64,000 bases of DNA from NCBI RefSeq assembly GCF_900111685.1, contig NZ_FOHX01000015.1, forward strand, positions 185,596-249,595. Reading direction: 5' to 3'. Under the pieces are notes generated by a model that ran no database searches, was not told the DNA's origin, and was given only the letters and a program-made list of their open reading frames with translations. Both the position numbers and the translations under genes were made by a program. Every line of letters starts with the position of its first letter. Within the stretch, counting starts at the first letter, position 1. Origin of the DNA: Nonomuraea wenchangensis. GTDB taxonomy: Bacteria; Actinomycetota; Actinomycetes; Streptosporangiales; Streptosporangiaceae. Of this stretch, positions 26,300 through 35,240 are shown one piece after another.

Positions 26300-27276
26300 G
26301 TCGTCTTCTCCAGGGTGAGCAGTCCGGACTTGCGGAGGTGGCCGCGCTTGTAGGCGCGGGTGATCAGGGTCAGGTCACTGTCGGCGATCTCGTCGTACGA
26401 GCCGACGACGCCGGTCATGAAACGGTAGAGGTCGGCCTCGTGTGCGGTGACCACCTGGACGATGAGGGAGTGGGTGCCCGAGGTGGCGGCACAGTAACGC
26501 ACATTGGGGTGCCCGGCCAGCCGCTGTCCGACCAGGTCCAGCGCGTACGGCCGGACCTTGAGCCACAGCATGGCCTCCACCTCCAGCCCGAGCAGCGCGG
26601 GCTCGACCTCGGCGCGGGGCAGCAGCAGCCGCCGCTCCAGCAGCGAGCAGAGCCGGCGGCGGGCGGTCGGCACGGACATGCCGAGGTGTTCGGCGACGGC
26701 GCTGAAGGCGATGCGGCCGTCGGCGGTCAGCAGCTCGGCGATCTCCCGCTCCAGAGGTGTCAGCCGTTCGACGTCGGGCAGTGCGTCCGGGGGCGGCGGC
26801 GGGCTCAGCTCGGCCACCTCCTCCTCGGTCAGGTAGGGCGCGTGCCACTCGGCGACGGTGCGGAAGGTGTGGAGGACGACCTGCGTCTGTGTCTGCAGCA
26901 CGCCGCCGACGGCGCTGATCTCGGTGGACAGGGTGCGGTGCAGGGCCTCCCGCGACGGCGAGACGAGCTCGCAGCCGAGGTCGGCCGCGCCGGTCAGGGC
27001 GTAGACCGAGCGGGTGTCGGGCCGGTCGGCGAGGGCCTCGGCGACCTTGGGCGCGCTGCCGGGCCGCACGTGGACGTGCAGGTGCGCGGGACGCCCGTGC
27101 CCGGTGCGGAAGTCGTCGTAGATGGCCGTGACCCGGACCACGCCCTCGGCGATGAGGCGCTGGAGGCGGCGCGCGACGGTGCGCTCGTGCTCGCCGACGA
27201 CGCGGGCGATCTCGCCCCACGAGGCGCGCGGGCTCACCTGGAGGGCGGCGACCAGGCGCCGGTCGAGAACGTCCAC
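26296..27276 (-). CDS. Tandem Lrp/AsnC-family regulator (two HTH, two RAM-like domains)
   Basis: About 326 residues built as a duplicated Lrp unit. The first HTH is in VLDRRLVAALQVSPRASWGEIARVVGEHERTVARRL (residues about 3-38 of this start) and is followed by a RAM-like half. A second HTH, EREIAELLTADGRIAFSAVAEHLGMSVPTARRRL (near 175-210), precedes a second RAM half. GTG 27276 has GGGGAG eight bases upstream; an ATG at 27321 would extend into the promoter. It most likely regulates its own operon and the divergent MFS gene in response to an amino acid. Confidence 0.85.
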   Translation of the reverse strand: MDVLDRRLVAALQVSPRASWGEIARVVGEHERTVARRLQRLIAEGVVRVTAIYDDFRTGHGRPAHLHVHVRPGSAPKVAEALADRPDTRSVYALTGAADLGCELVSPSREALHRTLSTEISAVGGVLQTQTQVVLHTFRTVAEWHAPYLTEEEVAELSPPPPPDALPDVERLTPLEREIAELLTADGRIAFSAVAEHLGMSVPTARRRLCSLLERRLLLPRAEVEPALLGLEVEAMLWLKVRPYALDLVGQRLAGHPNVRYCAATSGTHSLIVQVVTAHEADLYRFMTGVVGSYDEIADSDLTLITRAYKRGHLRKSGLLTLEKTT

Positions 27277-27299
27277 CCGCAACACTCCCCATGTCGGGA

Positions 27300-27355
27300 A
27301 AGTAAAAAAATTACGAGACATTTGACTGATTCGCGCTTACCTTTGCACAGTAAGC
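27300..27355. promoter_or_regulatory. AT-rich divergent promoter region with inverted repeat
   Basis: An unusually AT-rich stretch between the Lrp regulator and the MFS gene. GCTTAC (27335-27340) and GTAAGC (27350-27355) form a perfect 6-9-6 inverted repeat. It is a candidate binding site for the Lrp-type protein; Lrp sites are degenerate, so this is tentative. Confidence 0.4.
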
Positions 27356-27385
27356 CATCAGGCACCCGTCAGCAAAGGAGCCTCC

Positions 27386-28690
27386 GTGGCGACACCCCCT
27401 CTGTCGCGATCCCCCCTCGGCATCCCCAAGAGCCGAGTACGTCAGCTCATGGCGGCGAGCATCGGCAACGTCGTCGAATGGTACGACTGGTACGCCTACA
27501 CCTTCCTCGCGATCTACTTCTCCTCCCAGGTCTTCCCCAGCGGCGCGGCCAACAGCCTGGTGCCGCTGCTCAGCTCGTTCGCGGTCTTCGCGGTCGGGTT
27601 CTTCATGCGCCCGCTCGGCGGCCTGCTGGTCGGCGCGTTCGCCGACCGCTACGGCCGCAAGTCCGCCATGACGTTCACCATCGTGCTGATGGGCGCGGGC
27701 TCGCTGCTGGTCGGTCTGACCCCCACGTACGAGGCCGTCGGCGTGCTGGCGCCGATCATCCTGACCCTCGCCCGGCTGGTGCAGGGCCTGTCGGTGGGCG
27801 GTGAGTTCGCCGCCGCGACCACGTTCCTGGTGGAGTCGGCCCCGCCCGGCCGGCGCGGCCTGTTCTCCAGCTTCCAGTACGTGAGCACCACCATCGGCCA
27901 GCTCCTCGCCTCCGGCCTGGCGGCGCTGCTGGCCACGGCGCTCGCCGAGAGCGACATGAGCTCCTACGGCTGGCGCATCCCGTTCGTCGTGGGCGCCGTG
28001 CTCAGCCTCGTGGGCCTGTGGATCCGCAAGGGCGCCGACGAGACCTCGGCCGTGGCGGAGGACATCAGGCGCGGCGATACGGAACGGCCGAAGCTGTTCG
28101 ACTTCCTGCGGCACCACCCGCGTTCGGCGGCCACCATCGTCGGCATCACGGTCGCCGGCACCGTGGCCTACTACACCTGGACCAGTTTCCTGCCGACGTA
28201 CGCGCAGATCACCGTCGGCTTCGACAAGGCCGACTCGCTCCAGATCGGCACCATCTCGCTGGTCTTCTTCATGATCCTGCAGCCGCTGCTCGGCATGCTG
28301 TCGGACCGGGTCGGGCGCCGGCCGATGCTGATCGCGTTCGGGCTAGGGTTCCTGGTCCTGCCGGTGCCGCTGCTCGGGATGCTCACGACGTCCTACGGCA
28401 GCCTGCTGGCCGTGCAGCTCGTCGGCATGGTGTTCCTCGGCTGCTTCACCTCGATCTCGGCCGCGGTCAACTCCGAGCTCTTCCCGACGCGGGTGCGGGC
28501 GGCGGGGGCGGGCTTTCCTTACTCGCTGACCGTGGCGCTCTTCGGCGGCACCGCGCCGCTCATCGGCACCGCGCTGCAGGAGGCCGGCAACCCCGGCCTC
28601 TTCCCGTGGTACATGTCGGCGCTGGCGCTGGTCTCCACGCTGGTCTACGTCTTCGTGCTGCGCGAGACCAAGGACCAGCCGCTGCGCTGA
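27386..28690 (+). CDS. MFS transporter, metabolite:H+ symporter type
   Basis: 434 residues with twelve predicted membrane helices. The N-terminus carries ASIGNVVEWYDWYAYTFLA, typical of the MHS subgroup (alpha-ketoglutarate, citrate, proline/betaine, shikimate). The A-motif GAFADRYGRKSAM is between helices 2 and 3 and a partner GMLSDRVGRRPML in the second half. GTG 27386 follows AAGGAG. It is divergent from the Lrp/M20 peptidase unit, which suggests import of the amino-acid derivative cleaved there. Confidence 0.9.
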   Translation: MATPPLSRSPLGIPKSRVRQLMAASIGNVVEWYDWYAYTFLAIYFSSQVFPSGAANSLVPLLSSFAVFAVGFFMRPLGGLLVGAFADRYGRKSAMTFTIVLMGAGSLLVGLTPTYEAVGVLAPIILTLARLVQGLSVGGEFAAATTFLVESAPPGRRGLFSSFQYVSTTIGQLLASGLAALLATALAESDMSSYGWRIPFVVGAVLSLVGLWIRKGADETSAVAEDIRRGDTERPKLFDFLRHHPRSAATIVGITVAGTVAYYTWTSFLPTYAQITVGFDKADSLQIGTISLVFFMILQPLLGMLSDRVGRRPMLIAFGLGFLVLPVPLLGMLTTSYGSLLAVQLVGMVFLGCFTSISAAVNSELFPTRVRAAGAGFPYSLTVALFGGTAPLIGTALQEAGNPGLFPWYMSALALVSTLVYVFVLRETKDQPLR

Positions 28691-28716
28691 CGATCAGGAA
28701 CGAGCTGCGGGGCGGC

Positions 28717-29163
28717 TCAGAACGAGGTGCAGGGGCGCTCCCGCAGCTCCTTGACGTAGTCGTCGGGAGCGCCCGCCCGCTCGGCCGCCTCCGCGAGGCT
28801 GCCGAGGTAGCGGGCCGAGGGCAGGCCGCCCTCGTAGCCGTCGAGGACGTAGAACCAGGCGAGCACGTCGCCGTCGAGCGTCTGGACCCGCAGCCGCACC
28901 TTGTGGTAGGCGCCGCGGACCGCGCCCTCCCACTGGTCGAGCGAGGTCTCCTCCCACTCGGGCACGTCGTAGAGCACGACGAACACGTGCTCGTCGGCGT
29001 CCTCGACGATCGTGGCGAGCGCTCCGCCCCAGGCCGGGTCGTGCCCGCCGAAGGTCAGCCGCCAGCCGGGCAACCAGCCGACACCCCTGATCGGGGAGTG
29101 CGGGGCGCGCATGGCCATCTGCTCTGGATCGAGGTTGCTGCCGTAGGCGGCGTACACAGGCAC
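28717..29163 (-). CDS. Gamma-glutamylcyclotransferase-like protein
   Basis: About 148 residues. The GGCT signature VYAAYGSNLDPEQM is at the N-terminus, with the active-site Glu expected in DVPEWEETSLDQWEG. The domain covers the whole protein. GTG 29163 is preferred because family members begin directly before YAAYGSN and a TAGTCT hexamer lies eight bases upstream, suggesting a leaderless transcript; ATG 29208 adds 15 residues. It converges with the MFS gene and is divergent from the reductase. Confidence 0.82.
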   Translation of the reverse strand: MPVYAAYGSNLDPEQMAMRAPHSPIRGVGWLPGWRLTFGGHDPAWGGALATIVEDADEHVFVVLYDVPEWEETSLDQWEGAVRGAYHKVRLRVQTLDGDVLAWFYVLDGYEGGLPSARYLGSLAEAAERAGAPDDYVKELRERPCTSF

Positions 29164-29234
29164 AGCAGCCAAGACTAGCGCGTGGAGGGCCGACCCGTTC
29201 GATGTCACGCCGGAGCATGGGCGAGAATGGACAT

Positions 29235-30629
29235 GTGACGAGGATCGTGATCATCGGTGGCGGACCAGGCGGCTACGAGGCGGCGCTGGTGGCCGCTCAG
29301 CTAGGTGGACAGGTCACGATGGTCGAGCAGGACGGCCCAGGCGGCGCGTGCGTGCTGACCGACTGCGTGCCGTCCAAGACGCTGATCGCGACCTCCGTCC
29401 GCAAGCAGGCGCTGCTCGACTCGCCCTCGCTGGGCATCTCCTTCGACGGCGGCGTCGACGGCGACGCCGGCACGGTCGGCGTCGATCTGCCGCTGGTCAA
29501 CAAGCGGGTCAAGGAGCTGGCGCGGGCCCAGTCCGCCGACATCGCGGCCCGGGTCGAGGCCGAGGGCGTCGAGATCATCAGGGCCCGCGGCCGGCTGGTC
29601 GATCCGCAGGTCGTGCGGGCCGGCGACCGCACCGTCCGGGCCGACGTGGTGCTCGTGGCCACCGGCGCGACGCCGCGCGTGCTGCCGGGGGCCGAGCCCG
29701 ACGGGGAGCGCATACTCAACTGGCGGCAGCTCTACGACCTGGAGGAGCTGCCCGAGCACCTGATCGTGGTCGGCTCGGGGGTGACCGGGGCCGAGTTCGC
29801 CGGCGCCTACCGCTCGCTCGGCTCCGAGGTCACGCTGGTCTCCAGCCGCGACCGCATGATGCCCAACGAGGACGCCGACGGCGCCGAGGTGCTCGAAGAG
29901 GTCTACCGCCGGCGCGGCATGAACGTCATGGGCCGCTCACGGGCCTCCTCCGTCAAGCGCACGGCCGACGGCGTCGTGGTCACGCTGGAGGACGGCCGCA
30001 CGGCCGAGGGCAGCCACGCGCTGATGACGGTCGGCATGGTCCCCAACACCTCCGGCATGGGCCTGGAGGAGGCCGGGGTCCAGCTCGACCGGGGCGGCTT
30101 CATCAAGGTCGACAAGGTCTCGCGCACCTCCGCGCCCGGCGTGTACGCCGCCGGCGACTGCACGGGCGTGCTCATGCTGGCCTCGGTCGCCGCCATGCAG
30201 GGCCGCATCGCGGTGTGGCACGCGCTCGGCGAGGCCGTGCAGCCGCTGCGGCTGGCCACCGTGGCCTCCAACATCTTCACCGACCCCGAGATCGCGGCCG
30301 TCGGCGTGGCGCAGCGGGCCATCGAGGCCGGCGAGATCGAGGCCAACGTCGTCAAGCTGCCGCTGGCCACCAACGCGCGGGCCAAGATGCAGGGCTTCAA
30401 CGACGGCTTCGTCAAGGTGTTCTGCCGCCCGCACACGGGCATCGTGCTCGGCGGGGTCGTGGTGGCGCCGCGCGCCTCCGAGCTGATCCTCGCCGTGTCG
30501 GTGGCCGTGCAGCAGCGGCTGACGGTCGACCAGCTCGCGCACACCTTCGCGGTCTACCCGTCGCTGTCCGGCTCGATCACCGAGGCGGCCCGCCGCCTCA
30601 TGCAGCCGCAGACCGAGTCCGGGATCTGA
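29235..30629 (+). CDS. lpdA: NAD(P)H-quinone dehydrogenase, LpdA-like flavoprotein
   Basis: 464 residues of the pyridine-nucleotide disulfide reductase family. The FAD motif is RIVIIGGGPGGYEAAL at the N-terminus, with a second NAD motif VVGSGVTGAEFAGAY and YAAGDCTGV for FAD. The redox site reads ACVLTDCVPSK: the two Cys are four residues apart (C-x4-C). The C-terminal domain lacks the HxxxxE of lipoamide dehydrogenases, having AHTFAVYPSLSG, so a quinone reductase role like M. tuberculosis LpdA (Rv3303c) fits. GTG 29235 is chosen by homology to that start. Confidence 0.88.
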   Translation: MTRIVIIGGGPGGYEAALVAAQLGGQVTMVEQDGPGGACVLTDCVPSKTLIATSVRKQALLDSPSLGISFDGGVDGDAGTVGVDLPLVNKRVKELARAQSADIAARVEAEGVEIIRARGRLVDPQVVRAGDRTVRADVVLVATGATPRVLPGAEPDGERILNWRQLYDLEELPEHLIVVGSGVTGAEFAGAYRSLGSEVTLVSSRDRMMPNEDADGAEVLEEVYRRRGMNVMGRSRASSVKRTADGVVVTLEDGRTAEGSHALMTVGMVPNTSGMGLEEAGVQLDRGGFIKVDKVSRTSAPGVYAAGDCTGVLMLASVAAMQGRIAVWHALGEAVQPLRLATVASNIFTDPEIAAVGVAQRAIEAGEIEANVVKLPLATNARAKMQGFNDGFVKVFCRPHTGIVLGGVVVAPRASELILAVSVAVQQRLTVDQLAHTFAVYPSLSGSITEAARRLMQPQTESGI

Positions 30630-30642
30630 CCTCACTCCACGC

Positions 30643-30669
30643 GCACCGCAGGGGGCCGCCCTGCGGTGC
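30643..30669 (+). terminator. Hairpin after the quinone dehydrogenase gene
   Basis: GCACCGCAGGG (30643-30653) pairs perfectly with 30659-30669 over a 5-nt loop, 14 bp after the stop codon. It lacks a T-run, as is usual in GC-rich actinomycetes. Confidence 0.6.
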
Positions 30670-30704
30670 TTGCGCATGCTCGTCGGCCGCGCCCAACCGT
30701 TGAC

Positions 30705-30731
30705 GTTTGTTGGTATGGGCACCAAACTAAC
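30705..30731. promoter_or_regulatory. ROK/XylR-type operator before the alpha-xylosidase operon
   Basis: The site has GTTTGTTGGT, six spacer bases, then ACCAAACTAAC. TTGGT (30710-30714) and ACCAA (30721-30725) are symmetric. The same arrangement occurs at 51304-51330, beside a ROK repressor gene, with the outer GTTnGTTGGTAT and ACCAAACnAA conserved. B. subtilis XylR, also ROK, binds similar GTTTGTTT/AAACAAAC half-sites. It lies 36 bp before the GH31 start. Confidence 0.75.
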
Positions 30732-30766
30732 TCACGGAGTTGGCGCAGCCGTTCAAAGGAGCTTCC

Positions 30767-33052
30767 ATGCCCTATCGCCCCCCATTGGTCGCGCACGAGT
30801 ACTTTGTCGCGGATCCGCCGGAGCTGCCGGTCCGTACGCGAAACGAGGGCGGCCTGTCGGCGGTGACCTCGGCCGAGCTGGTCGCGGCCGACGGCGCCGA
30901 GGTGATGCTCAAGGCGGTCACCACGGCGGAGGAGACGCTGGTCGTCCAGGTGGGCGTGGCCGGCGAGGGCGTGATCCGGGTGCGGCTGTCGGAGGACGCG
31001 GCGGCCCGCCCCCGCTCGGCGGCGGCCATCGAGCTGGTGAACCCCGGCACGTACTCAGGGGCCCGTGCCGGGGTCGCGCCGGGCGAGCCGATCGTCGTGG
31101 ACGCGGGCCCGCTCCGGGCCGAGATCCGGCTCGCCCCGTGGCACCTGCGCTTCACCGACGCCGCCGGGCGAACGCTGGTCGAGCAGGACCGCGGCCACAT
31201 CGACATCAGCGGCCGGCTGCGTACGCTGCCGTTCGGCCGCTCCAGCGCGAACGGGAGCGCCGTCGCCTATCACGAGAGCTTCGCCGCCGCGCCCGACGAG
31301 GCGTTCACCGGCTTCGGCGAGTCCTTCACCCGGCTGGACAAGCGCGGGCAGCGCCCGCTCATGTGGAACTTCGACGCCTTCGGCGCGGAGTCGCAGCGCG
31401 CCTACAAGAACGTCCCCCTCTACCTGTCCAGCCGCGGCTACGGCGTGCTGCTCGACAGCGGCGCGCCGAGCGAGTTCGACGTCTGCCAGTCCACGCACAG
31501 CGTCGTGCAGCTCGTGGTGCCTGACGACGTCCTGGACTACTACGTGATCGCCGGGCCGACGCCGCCGGAGATCCTCGACCGCTACGACCGGCTGACCTGC
31601 CGTCCGGCGCTGCCGCCGAAGTGGGCGTTCGGCACCTGGATCTCCTCCGGGTTCTGCGTGGACAGCCAGGAGCGGGTGCTGAACCGGGCGCGCACGATCA
31701 GGGAGCGCGGGATCCCGTGCGACGTGCTGCATCTGGACACGTACTGGCAGAGCGACGGGCACTGGTCGGACCTGCGGTGGGACCCGGTCAACTTCCCCGA
31801 GCCGGAGCGGATGCTGGACGAGCTGCACGGGATGGGGTTCAAGGTCTGCCTGTGGATGAACCCGTACGTGTCGCACCTGAGCCCGGCGTTCGAGCCGGCC
31901 GCCAAGGCCGGATATTTCTTGAAGAATGAGCATGGTGAGCCGTACGTCGCCGACTGCTGGCACGGCTCCTTCCCCGCCTGCGGCATCGTCGACCTGACCA
32001 ACCCGGCCGCCGTCGCCTGGTTCCAGGGGCTGCTGCGCGACCTGCTGCGCCAGGGCGTGGACACCTTCAAGACCGACTTCGCCGAGGGCGTGCCCGCCGA
32101 CGCCGTCGCCGCCAACGGCATGACAGGCACCGACCTGCACAACGTCTACACCCTGCTGTTCAACGACGCCGTCGCCGACGTCACCCGCGAGGTCAACGGG
32201 CACTCGCTCGTGTGGGCGCGCTCGTCGTACCTGGGCGGGCAGCGCCACAGCGCCCAGTGGAACGGCGACACCTACACCAGCTACGCCGCCATGGGCAGCA
32301 CGATCAGGGGCGGGCTCGCGCACGGCCTGTCCGGCGTGCCGTTCTGGAGCCACGACGCGGGCGGCTTCACCGGCCGCCCCAGCGACGACCTGTACGTCCG
32401 CTGGACCCAGTTCGGCGCCCTGTCCCCGCTGGTCCGCCTGCACGGCACGACCACCCGCGAGCCGTGGGAGTTCCCCGCCGTCGAGGAGCAGGCCGTGGCC
32501 GCGCTCAGGCTGCGCTACCGGCTCATGCCCTACCTCTACTCGGCGGCCGTCGAGGCCGCGGCCACCGGCGCGCCCATGATGCGGGCCCTCTGCGTGGACT
32601 TCCCCGAGGACCCGGTCGCCTGGCAGGCCGACCTGGAGTACCTGCTCGGCCGTGACCTGCTCGTCGCCCCCATGACCTCACCGGAGGGCGTCCGCCAGGT
32701 CTACCTGCCGCGCGGCACGTGGATCGACTACTGGACCGGCGACACCCTGGGCGGCGGCCGGTACGTCACCGCCACCAAGCCGCTCGACCAGATCCCGCTG
32801 TACGTCCGGCACGGCGCGCTCATCCCCGTCACCGACGCGGGCGACACCGTGACCGTGCCGGAGGAGATCACGCTCGTCGCCTTCGGGGGCGGCGACGGCA
32901 CCACCAGCGTGCACGACGAGGACGGCGTGACGTTCGCCGTCGCCACCAGGCACGGCGACGAGCTGCGCGTCGCCGTCACCGGCCCGAAGCGCGTCACCGG
33001 GATCGAGATCGTCCCGGTGGCCGGAGCTCCCGCGCGGGCCGTCCTTCAGTAA
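30767..33052 (+). CDS. yicI: Alpha-xylosidase, GH31 (YicI-like)
   Basis: 761 residues, close to E. coli YicI. It removes non-reducing-end alpha-xylosyl units from xyloglucan oligosaccharides. The GH31 nucleophile Asp lies in FKTDFAEG (about 437) and the acid/base Asp in WNGDTYT (about 501); RLHGTTTREPW and LRYRLMPYLYS complete the barrel, followed by beta domains. There is no signal peptide, so it works on imported oligosaccharides. ATG 30767 follows AAAGGAGCTTCC. It is first in an operon with a sugar ABC importer and a secreted GH3, behind a ROK operator. Confidence 0.93.
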   Translation: MPYRPPLVAHEYFVADPPELPVRTRNEGGLSAVTSAELVAADGAEVMLKAVTTAEETLVVQVGVAGEGVIRVRLSEDAAARPRSAAAIELVNPGTYSGARAGVAPGEPIVVDAGPLRAEIRLAPWHLRFTDAAGRTLVEQDRGHIDISGRLRTLPFGRSSANGSAVAYHESFAAAPDEAFTGFGESFTRLDKRGQRPLMWNFDAFGAESQRAYKNVPLYLSSRGYGVLLDSGAPSEFDVCQSTHSVVQLVVPDDVLDYYVIAGPTPPEILDRYDRLTCRPALPPKWAFGTWISSGFCVDSQERVLNRARTIRERGIPCDVLHLDTYWQSDGHWSDLRWDPVNFPEPERMLDELHGMGFKVCLWMNPYVSHLSPAFEPAAKAGYFLKNEHGEPYVADCWHGSFPACGIVDLTNPAAVAWFQGLLRDLLRQGVDTFKTDFAEGVPADAVAANGMTGTDLHNVYTLLFNDAVADVTREVNGHSLVWARSSYLGGQRHSAQWNGDTYTSYAAMGSTIRGGLAHGLSGVPFWSHDAGGFTGRPSDDLYVRWTQFGALSPLVRLHGTTTREPWEFPAVEEQAVAALRLRYRLMPYLYSAAVEAAATGAPMMRALCVDFPEDPVAWQADLEYLLGRDLLVAPMTSPEGVRQVYLPRGTWIDYWTGDTLGGGRYVTATKPLDQIPLYVRHGALIPVTDAGDTVTVPEEITLVAFGGGDGTTSVHDEDGVTFAVATRHGDELRVAVTGPKRVTGIEIVPVAGAPARAVLQ

Positions 33053-33071
33053 CACTCCCCTTGGAGGGATC

Positions 33072-34376
33072 ATGGTGAGATTCAGAGGCGCCGCGGTGCT
33101 GGCCGCCGCGGTCCTGGTCCTGTCGGCCTGCGGCTCGGGCTCGGAGACCCCCGCGCCCGCGTCGAGCTCCCAGCCGCGCGTGCTGAAGCTCTGGCACTAC
33201 GAGAGCGCCGACAGCGCCATGGGCAAAGCGTGGGACGAGGCGATCAAGAAGTTCGAGGCGTCGCACCCCAACGTGAAGGTCCAGTTCGAGGCCAAGGGCT
33301 TCGAGCAGATCCAGAAGACGGCCAGCATGGTGCTGAACTCCGACGAGGCGCCGGACATCATGGAGTACAACAAGGGCAACGCCACCGCCGGACTGCTGTC
33401 CAAGCAGGGCCTGCTCACCGACCTCACCGAGGAGGCCGCCAAGCGCGGCTGGGACAAACTCCTGCCCGGCGGCCTGCAGACCACCGCCAAGTACGACGAC
33501 CGCGGCGTCATGGGCAACGGCAAGTGGTACGGCGTCCCCAACTACGGCGAGTTCGTGATGGTCTATTACAACAAGGACCTGTTCGCCAAGCACAAGGTCG
33601 AGGTCCCCACCACGTTCGAGGAGTTCACGGCGGCCCTGGACACCTTCGTCAAGGCGGGCGTGACGCCCATCGCCAACGCCGGCGCCGAATACCCGGCGCA
33701 GCAGATCCTCTACCAGCTCGCGCTCACCAAGGCGCAGAAGCCGTGGCTGTCGGCGTTCCAGTCCTACCAGGGCAAGGTGGACTTCCACGGTCCCGAGTTC
33801 ACCTACGGCGCGCAGACCTTCGCCGACTGGGTGAAGAAGGGCTACATCGCCAAGAACTCCTCCGGCCTCAAGGCCGAGGACATGGGCGTGGCGTTCATGA
33901 ACGGCAAGTTCCCGATGATGATCAGCGGGAGCTGGTGGTTCGGCCGCGTCGCCTCCACGATCAAGGACTTCGAGTGGGGGCACTTCCTGTTCCCCGGCGC
34001 CACGCTCTCGCCCGGCTCCAGCGGCAACCTGTGGATCGTCCCCGAGAAGTCGGAGAACAAGGACCTGGCCTACGACTTCATCGACATCACCATGAGCAAG
34101 GACATCCAGAACCTGCTCGGCAACTCCGGCGGGCTGCCCGTGGCCGCCGACCCGGCCGCGATCACCGACGCGAGGAGCAAGGAGCTGATCGAGACCTTCA
34201 ACAAGCTCACCAGCACCGACGGCCTGGCCTTCTACCCCGACTGGCCGGCCCCCGGCTACTACGACGTCCTCGTGGCCGGCGTCCAGAACCTCATCAACGG
34301 CAGCAAGACGCCCGAGCAGGTGCTGGACGAGATCGCGGGGCCGTACGAGGACAACCTCGCCGACATTGGCAACTGA
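33072..34376 (+). CDS. Sugar ABC transporter substrate-binding lipoprotein
   Basis: 434 residues, with signal peptide and lipobox LVLSACGSG. The mature protein begins LKLWHYESADSAMGKAW and includes the extracellular binding protein family-1 features APDIMEYNKGNATAGLL and GVPNYGEFVMVYYNKDLFAK (cut: GVPNYGEFVMVYYNK). It probably binds xylo- or xyloglucan oligosaccharides, inferred from the GH31 gene 19 bp upstream and the GH3 downstream. Confidence 0.92.
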   Translation: MVRFRGAAVLAAAVLVLSACGSGSETPAPASSSQPRVLKLWHYESADSAMGKAWDEAIKKFEASHPNVKVQFEAKGFEQIQKTASMVLNSDEAPDIMEYNKGNATAGLLSKQGLLTDLTEEAAKRGWDKLLPGGLQTTAKYDDRGVMGNGKWYGVPNYGEFVMVYYNKDLFAKHKVEVPTTFEEFTAALDTFVKAGVTPIANAGAEYPAQQILYQLALTKAQKPWLSAFQSYQGKVDFHGPEFTYGAQTFADWVKKGYIAKNSSGLKAEDMGVAFMNGKFPMMISGSWWFGRVASTIKDFEWGHFLFPGATLSPGSSGNLWIVPEKSENKDLAYDFIDITMSKDIQNLLGNSGGLPVAADPAAITDARSKELIETFNKLTSTDGLAFYPDWPAPGYYDVLVAGVQNLINGSKTPEQVLDEIAGPYEDNLADIGN

Positions 34377-35240
34377 ATGAGAGTGCGCACGAGGGGATAC
34401 TGGCTCTACCTGGTCCCCAGCCTCGTCCTGTTCGTGGCCGTGATCGTCGTGCCGTTCCTGATGAACGTGGGCGCGAGTTTCACCCGCTGGTCCGGGGTGG
34501 GCACGCCGCGCTGGATCGGGTTCGACAACTACGCCCGGCTGCTGGAGGACGAGCGGTTCTGGCAGTCGTTCCAGCACAACGTGGGGCTGATCGTGGCGAT
34601 GGCCGTCGTGCCGACCGCGATCGGCCTCGTGCTGGCGGCGGCGCTGTTCGACTACATCGGCAAGCGGTTCGGGCCGCGCACGGCCTCGGCGCTGCGCGCG
34701 GCGTACTACCTGCCGCAGGTCCTGCCGGTGGCGGTGGCCGGCGTGGTGTGGGGCTGGCTGCTGCACCCGTCGTACGGCGCCGTCAACGAGATGCTCGGGC
34801 TGGACCTCGACTGGCTCGGCGACCCCGACCTGGCGCTGGCCACGGTCATGGCCGTCATGGTGTGGTTCCAGCTCGGCTATCCGGTCGTCATCTTCATGGC
34901 CGGGTTGCAGCGTGTCGATCCGGCCTACTACGAGGCGGCCGAGATCGACGGGGCCTCCTGGTTCCGGAGGTTCTGGCACATCACGATCCCGCAGATCCGG
35001 CCGGAGATCTTCGTGGTGCTGCTGACGTGCACGATCGCCGCGCTCAAGGTGTTCGGGCCGATCTTCGTGCTGACCAGGGGAGGGCCGGGCAACGCGACCA
35101 TGGTGCCGTCGTACTTCTCGTACCTGAACTTCTTCCAGAAGAGCAACGTCGGGTACGGCTCGGCCATCGCCACGGTGCTGGCGCTGATCATCATCGTGGT
35201 GACGTTCCTGTTCCTGCGCGTCCAGGAGCGTGAGCAGTGA
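34377..35240 (+). CDS. Sugar ABC transporter permease (MalF/UgpA type)
   Basis: 287 residues, six membrane helices, with the EAA loop YYEAAEIDGASWFRRFWHIT near residues 182-201 that docks on the ATPase. The start codon abuts the binding-protein stop. No ATPase gene is in this operon; such actinobacterial importers normally borrow the shared MsiK ATPase encoded elsewhere. Confidence 0.92.
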   Translation: MRVRTRGYWLYLVPSLVLFVAVIVVPFLMNVGASFTRWSGVGTPRWIGFDNYARLLEDERFWQSFQHNVGLIVAMAVVPTAIGLVLAAALFDYIGKRFGPRTASALRAAYYLPQVLPVAVAGVVWGWLLHPSYGAVNEMLGLDLDWLGDPDLALATVMAVMVWFQLGYPVVIFMAGLQRVDPAYYEAAEIDGASWFRRFWHITIPQIRPEIFVVLLTCTIAALKVFGPIFVLTRGGPGNATMVPSYFSYLNFFQKSNVGYGSAIATVLALIIIVVTFLFLRVQEREQ

